Origin: Amphritea sp. 1_MG-2023
GTDB taxonomy: Bacteria; Pseudomonadota; Gammaproteobacteria; Pseudomonadales; Balneatricaceae
Reading direction: 5' to 3'
Length of the DNA: 64,000 bases
Assembly: GCF_030547545.1 (NCBI RefSeq)
Contig: NZ_JAUOQE010000015.1
Coordinates: 1 to 64,000 of the forward strand
Part shown: positions 39,881-48,633 of the stretch, one piece after another
Numbering within the stretch: the stretch's first letter is position 1
Layout of the letters: every line of letters begins with the position of its first letter
Position numbers and translations under genes: made by a program
Notes under the pieces: generated by a model
Told to the model about the DNA's origin: nothing
Databases searched by the model: none
Seen by the model: the letters and a program-made list of their open reading frames with translations, nothing else

Positions 39881-41001
39881 ACCGCCTCCTGATAGCGCTG
39901 CTTATTCAAAACGGGATTGGCGTACATCTGCTTCAAGATATCTGCCGTCGAAGCCGATAAGCCCTCAAAGCGCGCCGCAAATTCGGCCTTTTGCGTGGCA
40001 TCGATGTCATCCGACTCAATTCCCGCGGCCAATAAATTAGAGGGATGCAGGTGATAGTTTGCCATAATCTGTCGATCGATTTCCGCAGCCAGTTCTTCAG
40101 GCGTATCCATCGGGGCAATCACTTGACCAAAGGCCACATGTACGTGACCCTTGTTACCGTTAATGCCGGCAACAATGCTCTCGATATCTTCAAACTGAGA
40201 CTTCTCGTAGGCGCCTCCCTGCTGCTTAGAATCAAGCTCCAGCGCTTTAGCCCGATCGCAGGGATCATACTCATAGGAGATCGATACCGGCACGATTTTT
40301 ACTCGCGCGATAAATTCAGCAAAGCTACGCTGTTTACGATGCGCCATGTAGAACATTTTTAAAATAGCCGGATCGGTAAAATCATTACCATCTTTGGCTC
40401 GCCCTTCCCGCTGTGCAATCCAAATACTCGCTTCATCCTGAACTAACGAATGATCGATGTAAGCGGATAACTGACTCAAAGCGGTAAGCACTTCTCGCCC
40501 TTTGGCTGAGCGATTGACAATAAAGCTTTTATTCAAGCGCATTAAATCAGAGACATAGGGCTTACGTAAAAGATTATCGCCAATGGCGATACGCAGTGTA
40601 TCGAAGCCATGCTGATACAGCGCCCAGTTAATAAAGGCAGGATCCATAGCGATATCGCGATGATTAGAGACAAACAAATAGGCCTCATCGGTTGATAGTG
40701 CATCGATACCACTACAGGAGAGACGGCTTGTGGTACGCCCAATCATCTTCGTCATATAACCGGCAATCAGCGTCTGAAACCCTTGAATGGTTTCGATATC
40801 GCCGGTTTTTTGTGCCAGAAAGATACGCACAGCAGGCTTCAACAACCAACCGAACAACGATGCCAGCTGTGGAAACTGATAACGGGTTAACACCGAGATA
40901 AGCTCTTCATCATGTATCAGCCGGTTCAGAACATCACTGACCTCACGGTCATGATAGGGTCGAATGTTCTGAAATGGATCATTGCTAGGGCTGACTGGCA
41001 T
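39877..41001 (-). CDS. Glycerol acyltransferase-family protein
   Basis: 374-residue protein with a PlsC-type acyltransferase domain: catalytic H-X4-D in [12 protein letters not shown] (about 113-124), then [17 protein letters not shown] and [12 protein letters not shown] (third block). Only weakly hydrophobic, so probably peripheral. Its specific acyl donor and acceptor are unknown. It lies between moaA and moaC in the same direction and is translationally coupled to moaC, an unusual partner for a molybdenum-cofactor gene. Confidence 0.83.
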   Translation of the reverse strand: MPVSPSNDPFQNIRPYHDREVSDVLNRLIHDEELISVLTRYQFPQLASLFGWLLKPAVRIFLAQKTGDIETIQGFQTLIAGYMTKMIGRTTSRLSCSGIDALSTDEAYLFVSNHRDIAMDPAFINWALYQHGFDTLRIAIGDNLLRKPYVSDLMRLNKSFIVNRSAKGREVLTALSQLSAYIDHSLVQDEASIWIAQREGRAKDGNDFTDPAILKMFYMAHRKQRSFAEFIARVKIVPVSISYEYDPCDRAKALELDSKQQGGAYEKSQFEDIESIVAGINGNKGHVHVAFGQVIAPMDTPEELAAEIDRQIMANYHLHPSNLLAAGIESDDIDATQKAEFAARFEGLSASTADILKQMYANPVLNKQRYQEAV

Positions 41002-41101
41002 TCTGCCTCCTGGGCATTGAAAATATCGAGGCGGGTATTTTACAGGGAGATAGGAATAATTTCAGCGAACAATAACGATTCTTTAGCTTAAATCCCCGAT
41101 A

Positions 41102-42112
41102 TTAGCCGCCAGTCATATTCATGAAGCGGACAATCTGTGGCTGCTGATCATCCAAATCGAAATGATGTTGCTCGGGTTTCAGGTCCATCGCAGATATCAG
41201 TTGCTGTTTTAGCCGTTCAATATTGCCGGGATGCTCTCGCAGCACCTGACGCAGATCCATCGAATGTTCGTTGCCTAAGCAGAGCAGTAAACGTCCCTCC
41301 ACTGTCATCCGCACTCGATTGCATTCACTGCAAAAGTTATGACTATGGGGTGAGATAAAGCCCACTCGACTATCACTATCAGCCATCCGGTAATAACGCG
41401 ATGGACCACCGGTTTTCTCAGTACAATCGAGTAACGGATAGCTAGGTTTGATCAAGGCTAATAGTTCATCACTAGAGCAGTAAGCTTCTGCACGATCGTG
41501 TTCGGTAATCGCGCCCAGCGGCATCTCTTCAATAAAGGTAATATCGACGCCTTTATCTCGAGCAAAACGAATTAGATCTAATACCTCATCATCATTGCGG
41601 CCCTTCAGCACCACCGCATTCAGCTTAATCCGCTGAAAGCCTGCGGCAATTGCCGCATCAATGCCCGCCAATACCTGATGCAAACGCCCGGTACGGGTCA
41701 GCCGTTTAAACTTATCCTCTTGCAAACTATCTAGACTAATATTCAGACGATCCACGCCTAAGCGTTTCAGGTCGGTGGCCATGCCCGCTAACTGAGAGCC
41801 ATTCGTGGTAATCAATAGCTCGACGGGGAGCTGCCCTAACTGCTCAATCAACTTAAGAATGCCACGCCGCACCAGCGGCTCACCGCCAGTGAGACGAATT
41901 TTATTCACGCCTAACTCAACGAAAGCTCGCGCAACCAGATAGAGCTCTTCCAGCGATAGGACTTCACTGCGAGGCAGAAACTCCATCTCTTCAGCCATGC
42001 AGTAGACGCAGCGAAAATCACAACGATCAGTCACCGATAGACGAATATAATCCACCTGTCGACCAAAGCGATCAACCAGTCTATTCACCGTATTTTTATG
42101 CTTCTGAATCAT
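41102..42112 (-). CDS. moaA: GTP 3',8-cyclase MoaA
   Basis: Radical SAM enzyme starting molybdenum cofactor synthesis from GTP. N-terminal cluster motif CDFRCVYC (about 32-39), the G-G-E-P motif LTGGEPLVR and the C-terminal cluster region [20 protein letters not shown]. 336 residues. The usual C-terminal GG is present (NMTGG). 100 bases separate it from the next gene. Confidence 0.96.
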   Translation of the reverse strand: MIQKHKNTVNRLVDRFGRQVDYIRLSVTDRCDFRCVYCMAEEMEFLPRSEVLSLEELYLVARAFVELGVNKIRLTGGEPLVRRGILKLIEQLGQLPVELLITTNGSQLAGMATDLKRLGVDRLNISLDSLQEDKFKRLTRTGRLHQVLAGIDAAIAAGFQRIKLNAVVLKGRNDDEVLDLIRFARDKGVDITFIEEMPLGAITEHDRAEAYCSSDELLALIKPSYPLLDCTEKTGGPSRYYRMADSDSRVGFISPHSHNFCSECNRVRMTVEGRLLLCLGNEHSMDLRQVLREHPGNIERLKQQLISAMDLKPEQHHFDLDDQQPQIVRFMNMTGG

Positions 42113-42203
42113 TTTCGGGCTAGTATCTCAAAGTTTTTTCGGCAAAAATATACCCGACCAATTTTATCGGTTATACCCTCTATTCTAAACGAGTCTCTAA
42201 CGA

Positions 42204-42581
42204 ATGTATTTAGCACTGAAACATACGCACATCACCTTTGCCGTCTTGAGTATCTTACTTTTCAGCCTGCGCGGCTTTTGGATGCTGACGACGCCGGAAA
42301 AACTACAACGCCGCTGGGTCAAAATTGTACCGCATATTATCGATACTCTGTTGCTACTAAGCGCCATTGCATTGACCGTTAGCATCAATCAATATCCCTT
42401 TACACATGACTGGCTTACGGCCAAACTGCTCGGACTGATCGCTTATATTGTGTTAGGCACTATTGCCCTAAAGAGAGGGAAAACTCGCAACATCAGGCTC
42501 TTAGCACTGCTGATGGCACTGACATGTGTGGCATATATCGTCTGGGTGGCATTCAAGCACTCGGCCTTACCTTGGCTCTAA
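42204..42581 (+). CDS. SirB2-family membrane protein
   Basis: 125-residue protein with four hydrophobic segments: YLALKHTHITFAVLSILLFSLRGFWM, the LQRRWVKIVPHIIDTLLLLSAIAL region and a tail with IALKRGKTRNIRLLALLMALTCVAYIVWVAF. This matches the SirB2 family. Function unknown; the conserved His pair (HTH, PHIID) suggests metal or heme binding but this is not shown. Divergent from moaA. Confidence 0.85.
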   Translation: MYLALKHTHITFAVLSILLFSLRGFWMLTTPEKLQRRWVKIVPHIIDTLLLLSAIALTVSINQYPFTHDWLTAKLLGLIAYIVLGTIALKRGKTRNIRLLALLMALTCVAYIVWVAFKHSALPWL

Positions 42582-42592
42582 TCTCATGTTCA

Positions 42593-42616
42593 AGAGGGAG
42601 GGTGTTAACCTCCCTT
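42593..42616. terminator. hairpin between sirB2-like gene and RmlD-like gene
   Basis: AAG-A-GGGAGG and CCTCCC-TT around a 7-base loop, between two convergent stop codons. No T-run follows, so it is only a candidate. Confidence 0.45.
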
Positions 42617-42623
42617 GGTGAAA

Positions 42624-43556
42624 CTAAGCCGAAATATGACTAATCTCTTCGTTTTGATACTGTTCGCGAATCATCGCCACTAGCTGACTTCGCCAAGGGC
42701 GCTGTCGAATCCCAAAATGATTCAATAGTTTACTACACACCAACACAGAAGAGGCCGGACGCTCAGCATCGCTACCCATATCTGATGAACTAATCGGAAT
42801 CAGCTTATCGACCTTAAGCTTCTCATATTGCCCTGCGGCGGCTAAAACCGCCTCAGTAAAGCCATAACGGGTGGTTACCTCGGCACAGCAATAGTGATAA
42901 GTGCCCCAGTTTTCTGCGCCATTATGTAACTGCTTCAAAATCGCGATAATGACTCGAGCAATATCGTTGGCGGAGGTGGGGCAGCCGCGCCGATCATCCG
43001 CGGCGGATATTTCCTCTTCTTGTCTAGCTTGTAGCAGTGCACGGCGCATAAAATTATCACCGATGGTACTGAACACCCAACTCACCCGAAGAATCACATG
43101 CTGTGGCAATGCCGTCCGTAACAACTCTTCACCCTGCCACTTACTCTCGCCATAGAGTCCAAGCGGGTGCGCTTGATCATCTTCGGTGTAGCCGCTGGCA
43201 TAGTGACCATCAAAAACATAATCAGATGATAGATGAATCAGCGGGATCGACAAATCACCACAGGCTAACGCCAAATTTTCCACCGCATCACGATTTAACG
43301 CAAAACAACGTTCCGCAGAGGCTTCTGCTCGGTCAACCGCATTAAAACCGGTGGTATTAATGACATAATCGGGCTGATGTTCATCTAGCTGTTTTTGCAC
43401 CTGCGCACGATGACTGATATCCAGCTTGGCATCCGTAAAGGCAACCACGGAGAAAAAAGGGTCTGCCTGTGCTGCCTGATTTAAAAAATAGCCAATCTGG
43501 CCATCCACCCCAGTAATCAATATTTTTGCCGGCGTGGTCAGAAAATCCTGTGTCAT
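42624..43556 (-). CDS. rmlD: dTDP-4-dehydrorhamnose reductase-like SDR protein
   Basis: Extended SDR reductase of 310 residues: ILITGVDGQIGYFL (NAD(P)-binding, about 13-26), NTTGFNAVDRAEASAE, the SSDYVFDG motif and YGESKWQGE with the catalytic Tyr-Lys. This pattern is RmlD (last step of dTDP-L-rhamnose). No rmlA, B or C is nearby, so a different sugar substrate or a MAT2B-like role is possible. Confidence 0.8.
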   Translation of the reverse strand: MTQDFLTTPAKILITGVDGQIGYFLNQAAQADPFFSVVAFTDAKLDISHRAQVQKQLDEHQPDYVINTTGFNAVDRAEASAERCFALNRDAVENLALACGDLSIPLIHLSSDYVFDGHYASGYTEDDQAHPLGLYGESKWQGEELLRTALPQHVILRVSWVFSTIGDNFMRRALLQARQEEEISAADDRRGCPTSANDIARVIIAILKQLHNGAENWGTYHYCCAEVTTRYGFTEAVLAAAGQYEKLKVDKLIPISSSDMGSDAERPASSVLVCSKLLNHFGIRQRPWRSQLVAMIREQYQNEEISHISA

Positions 43557-43580
43557 TAAGCTCTTGACCCCAACTGTAAA

Positions 43581-43593
43581 GTTTCAGTGAAAC
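43581..43593. promoter_or_regulatory. palindrome before RmlD-like gene
   Basis: GTTTCA-G-TGAAAC is a perfect 13-base palindrome 25 bases upstream of the start, just downstream of a TATGAT that may be its -10. It is a possible operator; no binding family is recognised. Confidence 0.4.
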
Positions 43594-43765
43594 GATATCA
43601 TAACTGTATATCGACCGTATAAAAAAGATCACCCTCGCGTCATGTTACTTCAATTATGAGACAGCATAGCGTCATCTGAGGCGTTTTTAACACCGCCCTA
43701 CCCTTCATTCACCTCAATCACAGCCAGGAATACAGTCAATACGCAATAAAATAGCCGCCGCTCGC

Positions 43766-43793
43766 CTGACGGATGTTTTTTTTACGCTATAAT
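43766..43793 (+). promoter_or_regulatory. promoter of the TetR-family gene
   Basis: CTGACG (43766-43771), a 16-bp spacer and a perfect TATAAT (43788-43793), about 30 bases before the start codon. No TGACC-N4-GGTCA site is seen here, so the regulator may not repress itself. Confidence 0.65.
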
Positions 43794-43824
43794 TCGCCAT
43801 CACTTTGTTACCTGAGACCCTGTC

Positions 43825-44481
43825 ATGCCGTTAGACATCAATTCACACACCGGCGAAAAGCCCGCAGGCCGCATTCGTCAGCAAAACGAGCAACGGATTC
43901 TAGCGGCAGCAGAGCATGAGTTTGCCGCCTGTGGATATAAAGGGGCCAGTATTAGAGAGATCGCTGTACGAGCCAACTTGCCGAAAGCCAATATCCATTA
44001 CTATTTTAAAAATAAACTGGGGCTTTATTTTGCCGTCCTCAGCGATATTATTGATCTATGGGATGGCACACTCAGCCACCTGAAGCCCGAAGATGACGCA
44101 ATCGAAAGCCTCACCTATTATCTGCGAAAAAAGATCGAGTTTTCTAGGGATCACCCATTAGCTTCGCGCATCTTTGCGAGTGAGATTATTAGCGGTGGCG
44201 CTAATTTAAACGACTATTTTAGTGAAGGGTATGAAGCTTGGTTTCGATCTCGCACGGCGGTTTTCGAGCAATGGCAACAACAGGGTAAGCTCGATAAAGA
44301 GATTGCCCCAAGTCATCTTATTTTTCTTCTCTGGTCGAGTACACAGCACTATGCTGACTTTGCCCTGCAAGTATCTTCCGCACTAGGCAAACAACAACTC
44401 GATAACCGTGACTACGAGCAGGCGATCAGCACCCTCACACACATTATTCTGAAAGGCTGCGGCATCACCGCCGCCAACTAA
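43825..44481 (+). CDS. TetR-family regulator, RutR-like
   Basis: 218 residues. HTH region ASIREIAVRANLPKANIHYYFKNK (about 41-64) and a C-terminal domain of the RutR/YcdC type (IFASEIISGGANLNDYF, WFRSRTAVFEQWQQQGKLD). RutR of E. coli senses uracil and thymine and controls pyrimidine and purine genes. Here it lies next to a nucleoside-type ABC importer whose promoters carry TGACC-N4-GGTCA-like palindromes matching the core of the RutR box, so it most likely controls that importer. The ligand is unknown. Confidence 0.85.
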   Translation: MPLDINSHTGEKPAGRIRQQNEQRILAAAEHEFAACGYKGASIREIAVRANLPKANIHYYFKNKLGLYFAVLSDIIDLWDGTLSHLKPEDDAIESLTYYLRKKIEFSRDHPLASRIFASEIISGGANLNDYFSEGYEAWFRSRTAVFEQWQQQGKLDKEIAPSHLIFLLWSSTQHYADFALQVSSALGKQQLDNRDYEQAISTLTHIILKGCGITAAN

Positions 44482-44534
44482 AATCGCCAAGCCTAGATTG
44501 CTTACAAACCAATGGCTCAGTTAAAATCACTAAC

Positions 44535-44549
44535 GCATCATGAGAGTGC
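44535..44549 (+). promoter_or_regulatory. NtrC-like enhancer site upstream of the importer
   Basis: GCATCATGAGAGTGC matches 9 of the 12 defined bases of the NtrC site GCACCA-N3-TGGTGC. It lies about 150 bp upstream of a sigma-54-like promoter, the usual enhancer distance. It is a moderate match only. Confidence 0.4.
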
Positions 44550-44690
44550 GCGCTAATTTCAACGGCGAGTTAATCTGGTGCGATCATCGCTTGACGCATT
44601 ATCATCGCTCCCTGTTCTACTCTTCTATCGGCTAATACTGCCCATGAGGATGCGCCACTAACTACGTCAAGCTGAATAATCTAATATTTT

Positions 44691-44705
44691 TTGACCGATT
44701 GGCCA
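44691..44705 (+). promoter_or_regulatory. RutR-like operator overlapping the promoter
   Basis: TGACC-GATT-GGCCA is one base from the TGACC-N4-GGTCA palindrome, the core of the E. coli RutR box. It overlaps the -24 element of the promoter at 44699-44715, so bound repressor would block sigma-54 polymerase. Confidence 0.55.
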
Positions 44706-44715
44706 GCTTTTTGCT
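44699..44715 (+). promoter_or_regulatory. sigma-54 promoter of the nucleoside-type importer
   Basis: TTGGC-N7-TTGCT with GG (44701-44702) and GC (44713-44714) exactly ten bases apart, matching TTGGCACG-N4-TTGCW. It lies about 80 bases before the ATP-binding gene. The rest of the 315-base gap at 44482-44796 shows no gene. Confidence 0.7.
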
Positions 44716-44796
44716 TTTGTTTCAGTCATAGGCGACTCGAGCATCCCGTTTGAGTATAGTTTTCTTTTAGCTCTCTATAGAGGCGAGGTAGCCAGC

Positions 44797-46341
44797 GTGC
44801 AGCACACACTCCCTCCGCGACTAACGTTACGCGGCATCAGTAAACAATATCCCGGCTGCCTAGCCAATGATGATATCCATCTAGATATCGCTGCCGCCGA
44901 GATTCATGCGCTGCTAGGTGAGAATGGTGCGGGTAAAAGCACCCTGATGAAAGTTATTTACGGCTTAGTTAAACCCGATCAAGGCGAGATTCTCTGGGAT
45001 GGTTTACCGATTGAGGTCAAAGACCCAGCGCATGCGCGTCAGCTAGGAATCGGTATGGTCTTTCAACACTTTTCCCTGTTTGAAACCCTAACCGTTACCG
45101 AAAACATCGCTCTAGCACTCGGCAATGAAGCCGGTGAACTAAATGCCTTGGCTGAAAAGATTCGCGCGGTGTCAGAAAAATACGGTATGGCGATCAACCC
45201 TGACCGCGAGATACACACGCTCTCCGTGGGTGAGCGTCAACGAGTTGAAATCGTCCGCTGCCTAGTGCAAGACATTCAATTACTCATCCTTGATGAACCG
45301 ACATCGGTGTTGACACCACAAGAGGTCGATACCCTCTTCATTACTCTACGACAACTCGCCAATGAAGGCTGTTCAATTCTTTTTATCAGCCATAAACTCA
45401 ACGAAGTCAAAGCCCTGTGCCATAAAGCGACCGTGTTACGGGCCGGCCAAGTCTCGGGGGAATGCATACCCGCCGATGAGGATACCACCAGTATGGCTAG
45501 GCTGATGGTGGGTGATGACACGCCTATCAGCACCACCTACCCGAAAAGACAGGGTAGCACGCCCTTACTCAAGATCATCGATCTCAACCGTGCTAGCCCC
45601 GACCCTTTCGGGGTTGACCTCAAGCATATCAACCTAACGGTTAATGCCGGTGAAATTGTCGGCATTGCCGGTGTCGCGGGCAATGGTCAAGAGGAGTTAC
45701 TCGCCAGCCTGAGTGGAGAACTTCCGTGTCAGGATGAGCGTACGATTACCTTTGCTCAAACACCGATGGGTACTCAGCCGCCCGATCAGCGCCGCCAATG
45801 GGGTCTCGCCTTTGTGCCAGAAGAGCGTCTAGGACGTGGTGCGGTTCCGGAAATGAGCCTGACTGAAAACGCGCTGCTCACAGGGTTTCTCACCGGTATG
45901 GTTAGCAAAGGCATGGTGGCATGGCAAAAAGCAGAAACGTTTGCCGATAACATTATCGCGCAATATAAGGTCAAAACAGCGGGACGTCAGGCGCAAGCCG
46001 ACAGTTTATCCGGCGGCAATCTACAAAAATTCATTATCGGACGGGAGATCATGCAAAACCCTCGCATTCTGATCGCCGCCCATCCAACATGGGGCGTTGA
46101 TATCGGTGCCGCCACGGCGATTCATAAAGCACTGATTCAATTGCGCGATCAAGGCGCGGCCATTCTGGTGGTGTCTGAGGATATCGATGAGCTGTTCCTC
46201 ATTTCGGATCGTATCGGTGCCATCTGTGATGGCGCACTGTCCCCCATAAAACCAACGCCTGAATCCTCCATCGAGCAGTTAGGCAGAATGATGGCAGGCG
46301 ACTTTAGCCCATCCAACAGCAACGAGAGGGTCAACTCATGA
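44797..46341 (+). CDS. ABC importer ATP-binding protein, nucleoside/BMP type
   Basis: Duplicated ATPase of 514 residues as in simple-sugar and nucleoside (NupA/YufO-like) importers. The first half has Walker A GENGAGKST (about 42), signature LSVGERQ and Walker B LLILDEPTSVLT. The second half has a changed P-loop (GVAGNGQEE), LSGGNLQK and a non-canonical Walker B (IAAHPTWGVD), normal for this family. Starts with GTG after GAGGCGAGG. It overlaps the next permease gene by four bases. Confidence 0.93.
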   Translation: MQHTLPPRLTLRGISKQYPGCLANDDIHLDIAAAEIHALLGENGAGKSTLMKVIYGLVKPDQGEILWDGLPIEVKDPAHARQLGIGMVFQHFSLFETLTVTENIALALGNEAGELNALAEKIRAVSEKYGMAINPDREIHTLSVGERQRVEIVRCLVQDIQLLILDEPTSVLTPQEVDTLFITLRQLANEGCSILFISHKLNEVKALCHKATVLRAGQVSGECIPADEDTTSMARLMVGDDTPISTTYPKRQGSTPLLKIIDLNRASPDPFGVDLKHINLTVNAGEIVGIAGVAGNGQEELLASLSGELPCQDERTITFAQTPMGTQPPDQRRQWGLAFVPEERLGRGAVPEMSLTENALLTGFLTGMVSKGMVAWQKAETFADNIIAQYKVKTAGRQAQADSLSGGNLQKFIIGREIMQNPRILIAAHPTWGVDIGAATAIHKALIQLRDQGAAILVVSEDIDELFLISDRIGAICDGALSPIKPTPESSIEQLGRMMAGDFSPSNSNERVNS

Positions 46342-47447
46342 TTAAACTGGAACCGCGCGGTGAACGCTCCAGCACAATGGCTTATCTATCACCGGTATTA
46401 GCCGCGCTGCTAACCATGTTAACCGGTTTGATCCTCTTCACGCTGCTGGGCGTTGATCCTGTCGAAGCGCTGATCACCATTCTCTACGTACCCATCTCAG
46501 ACACCCATGGTCTGGCTGAACTGTGCGTTAAAACCGCCCCTATTCTGCTCTGTGCGATAGGCCTGTCGGTGGTCTTCAAAGCGAAAATATGGAATATCGG
46601 CGCCGAAGGTCAGCTATTAATGGGTGGCTTATTCGGGAGCTATATGGCGTTACAGTTCATTGAGGTCGAGGCGTTCTGGGTATTGCCTCTAGTGCTCATC
46701 GCGGGCGTCCTTGGCGGGATGTGCTGGTCGGGAATTGCCGCGCTGTTGAAAGTTCGTTTCAACACCAATGAAATACTCACCACCATCATGATGAACTATA
46801 TCGCCTTAAATATTCTCCTATGGGCCGTGCATGGGCCGCTCAAAGACCCTGATGGCTATAACTTCCCCGAATCAGCCCTGTTTGGTGATGCCGCATTACT
46901 GCCCATATTAATTGACAATACGCGGGTACATTTTGGTATGGCGCTCGCCTTATTCGCCGTTGTGGCGGTGTGGGTATTAATGAGTCGCAGTTTTTATGGC
47001 TTTCAAATTAAAGTCATGGGCATGGATACGGGTGCCGCCCGTCTATCAGGCTTCAAAGAGAAGCGTCTCACCTATTTTGCGCTATTACTCAGTGGTGGCT
47101 TAGCAGGTCTCGCTGGCGTGGGCGAAGTCGCCGGCCCGATAGGTCAGTTAATTCCACAAATCTCACCCGGTTACGGTTACGCCGCGATTATTGTGGCTTT
47201 TCTAGGTCGCCTTCATCCGCTGGGGATTTTACTGGCGAGCTTATTAATGGCGCTGCTATATATGGGCGGTGAAATGGCGCAAATTAGCCTAGGCTTACCG
47301 CTGGCCCTCACCGGTCTGTTTCAAGGCATGTTGCTATTCTACTTATTGGCCTGTGATGTGCTGATCTCTTTCCGTATCCGCCTGAAGCCCAAGAAAATAA
47401 CCACATCGCCTCGCTTATCAACATTAGCGTCTGAGACTCAAGGATAA
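46338..47447 (+). CDS. ABC importer permease, nucleoside/BMP type (1)
   Basis: Inner-membrane permease of 369 residues, BPD_transp_2 family: KIWNIGAEGQLLMGGLFG, RFNTNEILTTIMMNYIALNIL, GMDTGAARLSGFKEKR and ALLLSGGLAGLAGVGEV are typical of the YufP-like subunit. ATGA overlap with the ATPase gene, then four bases to the second permease. Confidence 0.93.
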   Translation: MIKLEPRGERSSTMAYLSPVLAALLTMLTGLILFTLLGVDPVEALITILYVPISDTHGLAELCVKTAPILLCAIGLSVVFKAKIWNIGAEGQLLMGGLFGSYMALQFIEVEAFWVLPLVLIAGVLGGMCWSGIAALLKVRFNTNEILTTIMMNYIALNILLWAVHGPLKDPDGYNFPESALFGDAALLPILIDNTRVHFGMALALFAVVAVWVLMSRSFYGFQIKVMGMDTGAARLSGFKEKRLTYFALLLSGGLAGLAGVGEVAGPIGQLIPQISPGYGYAAIIVAFLGRLHPLGILLASLLMALLYMGGEMAQISLGLPLALTGLFQGMLLFYLLACDVLISFRIRLKPKKITTSPRLSTLASETQG

Positions 47448-47451
47448 GACC

Positions 47452-48378
47452 ATGGATATCGATCTAATTACCAACATACTCTACGCCATGATCCGCACGG
47501 GTACGCCGCTATTGATTGTCGCCTTGGGTGAACTGGTATGCGAAAAAAGCGGCGTGCTCAACTTAGGACAAGAAGGCATGATGTTGATGGGCGCTGTGAT
47601 CGGCTTTATTGTCGCCTTAACCACCGGCAGCCTGTTACTGGGGTTCCTACTGGCGATGCTAGCCGGCGTGTTGATGTCACTCATCTTCGGCTTAATCACC
47701 ATGGAACTGAGTGCCAATCAGGTTGCTTCTGGGCTAGCACTGACCATATTCGGTACCGGCCTATCCGCCTTTATTGGCAGTGATTTTGTGGGTAAACCGA
47801 TTACCGGACTCGATCCTGTGTTTATTGCAGGCCTCACCGATCTACCCATTGTTGGGCGGATGCTGTTTGGTCAGGACCTTGTCGTCTACCTCTCCTTCCT
47901 CTTGTTTGGGGCGGTCTATTGGTTTATTAACACGTCTCGCCCGGGGCTAATACTTAAAGCCGTCGGCGAAAACCCTCATGCCGCCAATGCGATTGGTTTA
48001 CCGGTCATGAAAACCCGCTATCTGGCGATTATTTTTGGCGGCGCTATGGCGGGATTAGCCGGCGGCTATCTATCCTTGGCCTATACTCCGCTGTGGGCTG
48101 AAAATATGTCCGCTGGACGCGGCTGGATTGCGTTAGCCCTGGTTGTCTTTGCGAGCTGGAAAGTAGGCCGCGTACTGCTGGGTGCCTGGTTGTTTGGCTT
48201 AGCCAGTATTCTACACTTAGTCTTTCAAGGGCTTGGCTTTGCCGTATCGCCTAATCTACTGGCCATATTGCCGTATTTAGCCACCGTTGTGGTGCTCGTC
48301 ATACTCTCAAGCAATCAAACTCGAAGCCGATTGGTGGCGCCCATGTCGCTAGGAAAACCCTTTTACGCCAAAGGCTAG
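47452..48378 (+). CDS. ABC importer permease, nucleoside/BMP type (2)
   Basis: Second permease of 308 residues: RTGTPLLIVALGELVCEKSGVLNLGQEGMMLMGAVIGF, GENPHAANAIGLPV, YLAIIFGGAMAGLAGGYLSLAY. It pairs with the 369-residue permease as YufQ-like. The gap to the binding-protein gene (255 bases) holds a separate promoter. Confidence 0.93.
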   Translation: MDIDLITNILYAMIRTGTPLLIVALGELVCEKSGVLNLGQEGMMLMGAVIGFIVALTTGSLLLGFLLAMLAGVLMSLIFGLITMELSANQVASGLALTIFGTGLSAFIGSDFVGKPITGLDPVFIAGLTDLPIVGRMLFGQDLVVYLSFLLFGAVYWFINTSRPGLILKAVGENPHAANAIGLPVMKTRYLAIIFGGAMAGLAGGYLSLAYTPLWAENMSAGRGWIALALVVFASWKVGRVLLGAWLFGLASILHLVFQGLGFAVSPNLLAILPYLATVVVLVILSSNQTRSRLVAPMSLGKPFYAKG

Positions 48379-48430
48379 AACAGAGCAACGCCCTGTTTTA
48401 TGAAAACCGCTACAATAGTTTAAGCGTTAC

Positions 48431-48445
48431 GCACTATTTAGGAGC
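48431..48445 (+). promoter_or_regulatory. NtrC-like enhancer site upstream of the binding-protein gene
   Basis: GCACTATTTAGGAGC matches 10 of 12 defined bases of GCACYA-N3-TGGTGC. It is about 100-115 bp upstream of the sigma-54-like promoter at 48543-48559, the usual enhancer distance. Confidence 0.5.
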
Positions 48446-48542
48446 AACTAAACGTAATGACAGCCGTTCGGAATGGCTTACTAATGATCTACTATCAACC
48501 CGATGATACGGAATTCACCACGTTAACGGCGATAATATTGAG

Positions 48543-48559
48543 TTGGTCGGATTTTTGCT
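48543..48559 (+). promoter_or_regulatory. sigma-54 promoter of the binding-protein gene
   Basis: TTGGT-N7-TTGCT with GG (48545-48546) and GC (48557-48558) ten bases apart. The sequence TTGG-Y-C-R-G-M-TTTTTGCTT is shared with the promoter at 44699-44715, so the two look related. Confidence 0.68.
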
Positions 48560-48573
48560 TATATAACCATAGC

Positions 48574-48587
48574 TGACCCACCGGTCA
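48574..48587 (+). promoter_or_regulatory. RutR-like operator before the binding-protein gene
   Basis: TGACC-CACC-GGTCA is a perfect palindrome of the TGACC-N4-GGTCA core. It lies just past the predicted start of the sigma-54 promoter (about +4 to +17), suited to repression. Confidence 0.65.
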
Positions 48588-48633
48588 ACTTTTTAGCCTG
48601 TCGCTAATCAATGTCTCAACAGGAGAAGGACGC

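Noticed and set aside
48457-48576. 39-codon open frame with AGGAG upstream, before the binding-protein gene
   Set aside because: It runs through the sigma-54-like promoter and ends in the operator; residues show no family features and the spacing to AGGAG is too long.
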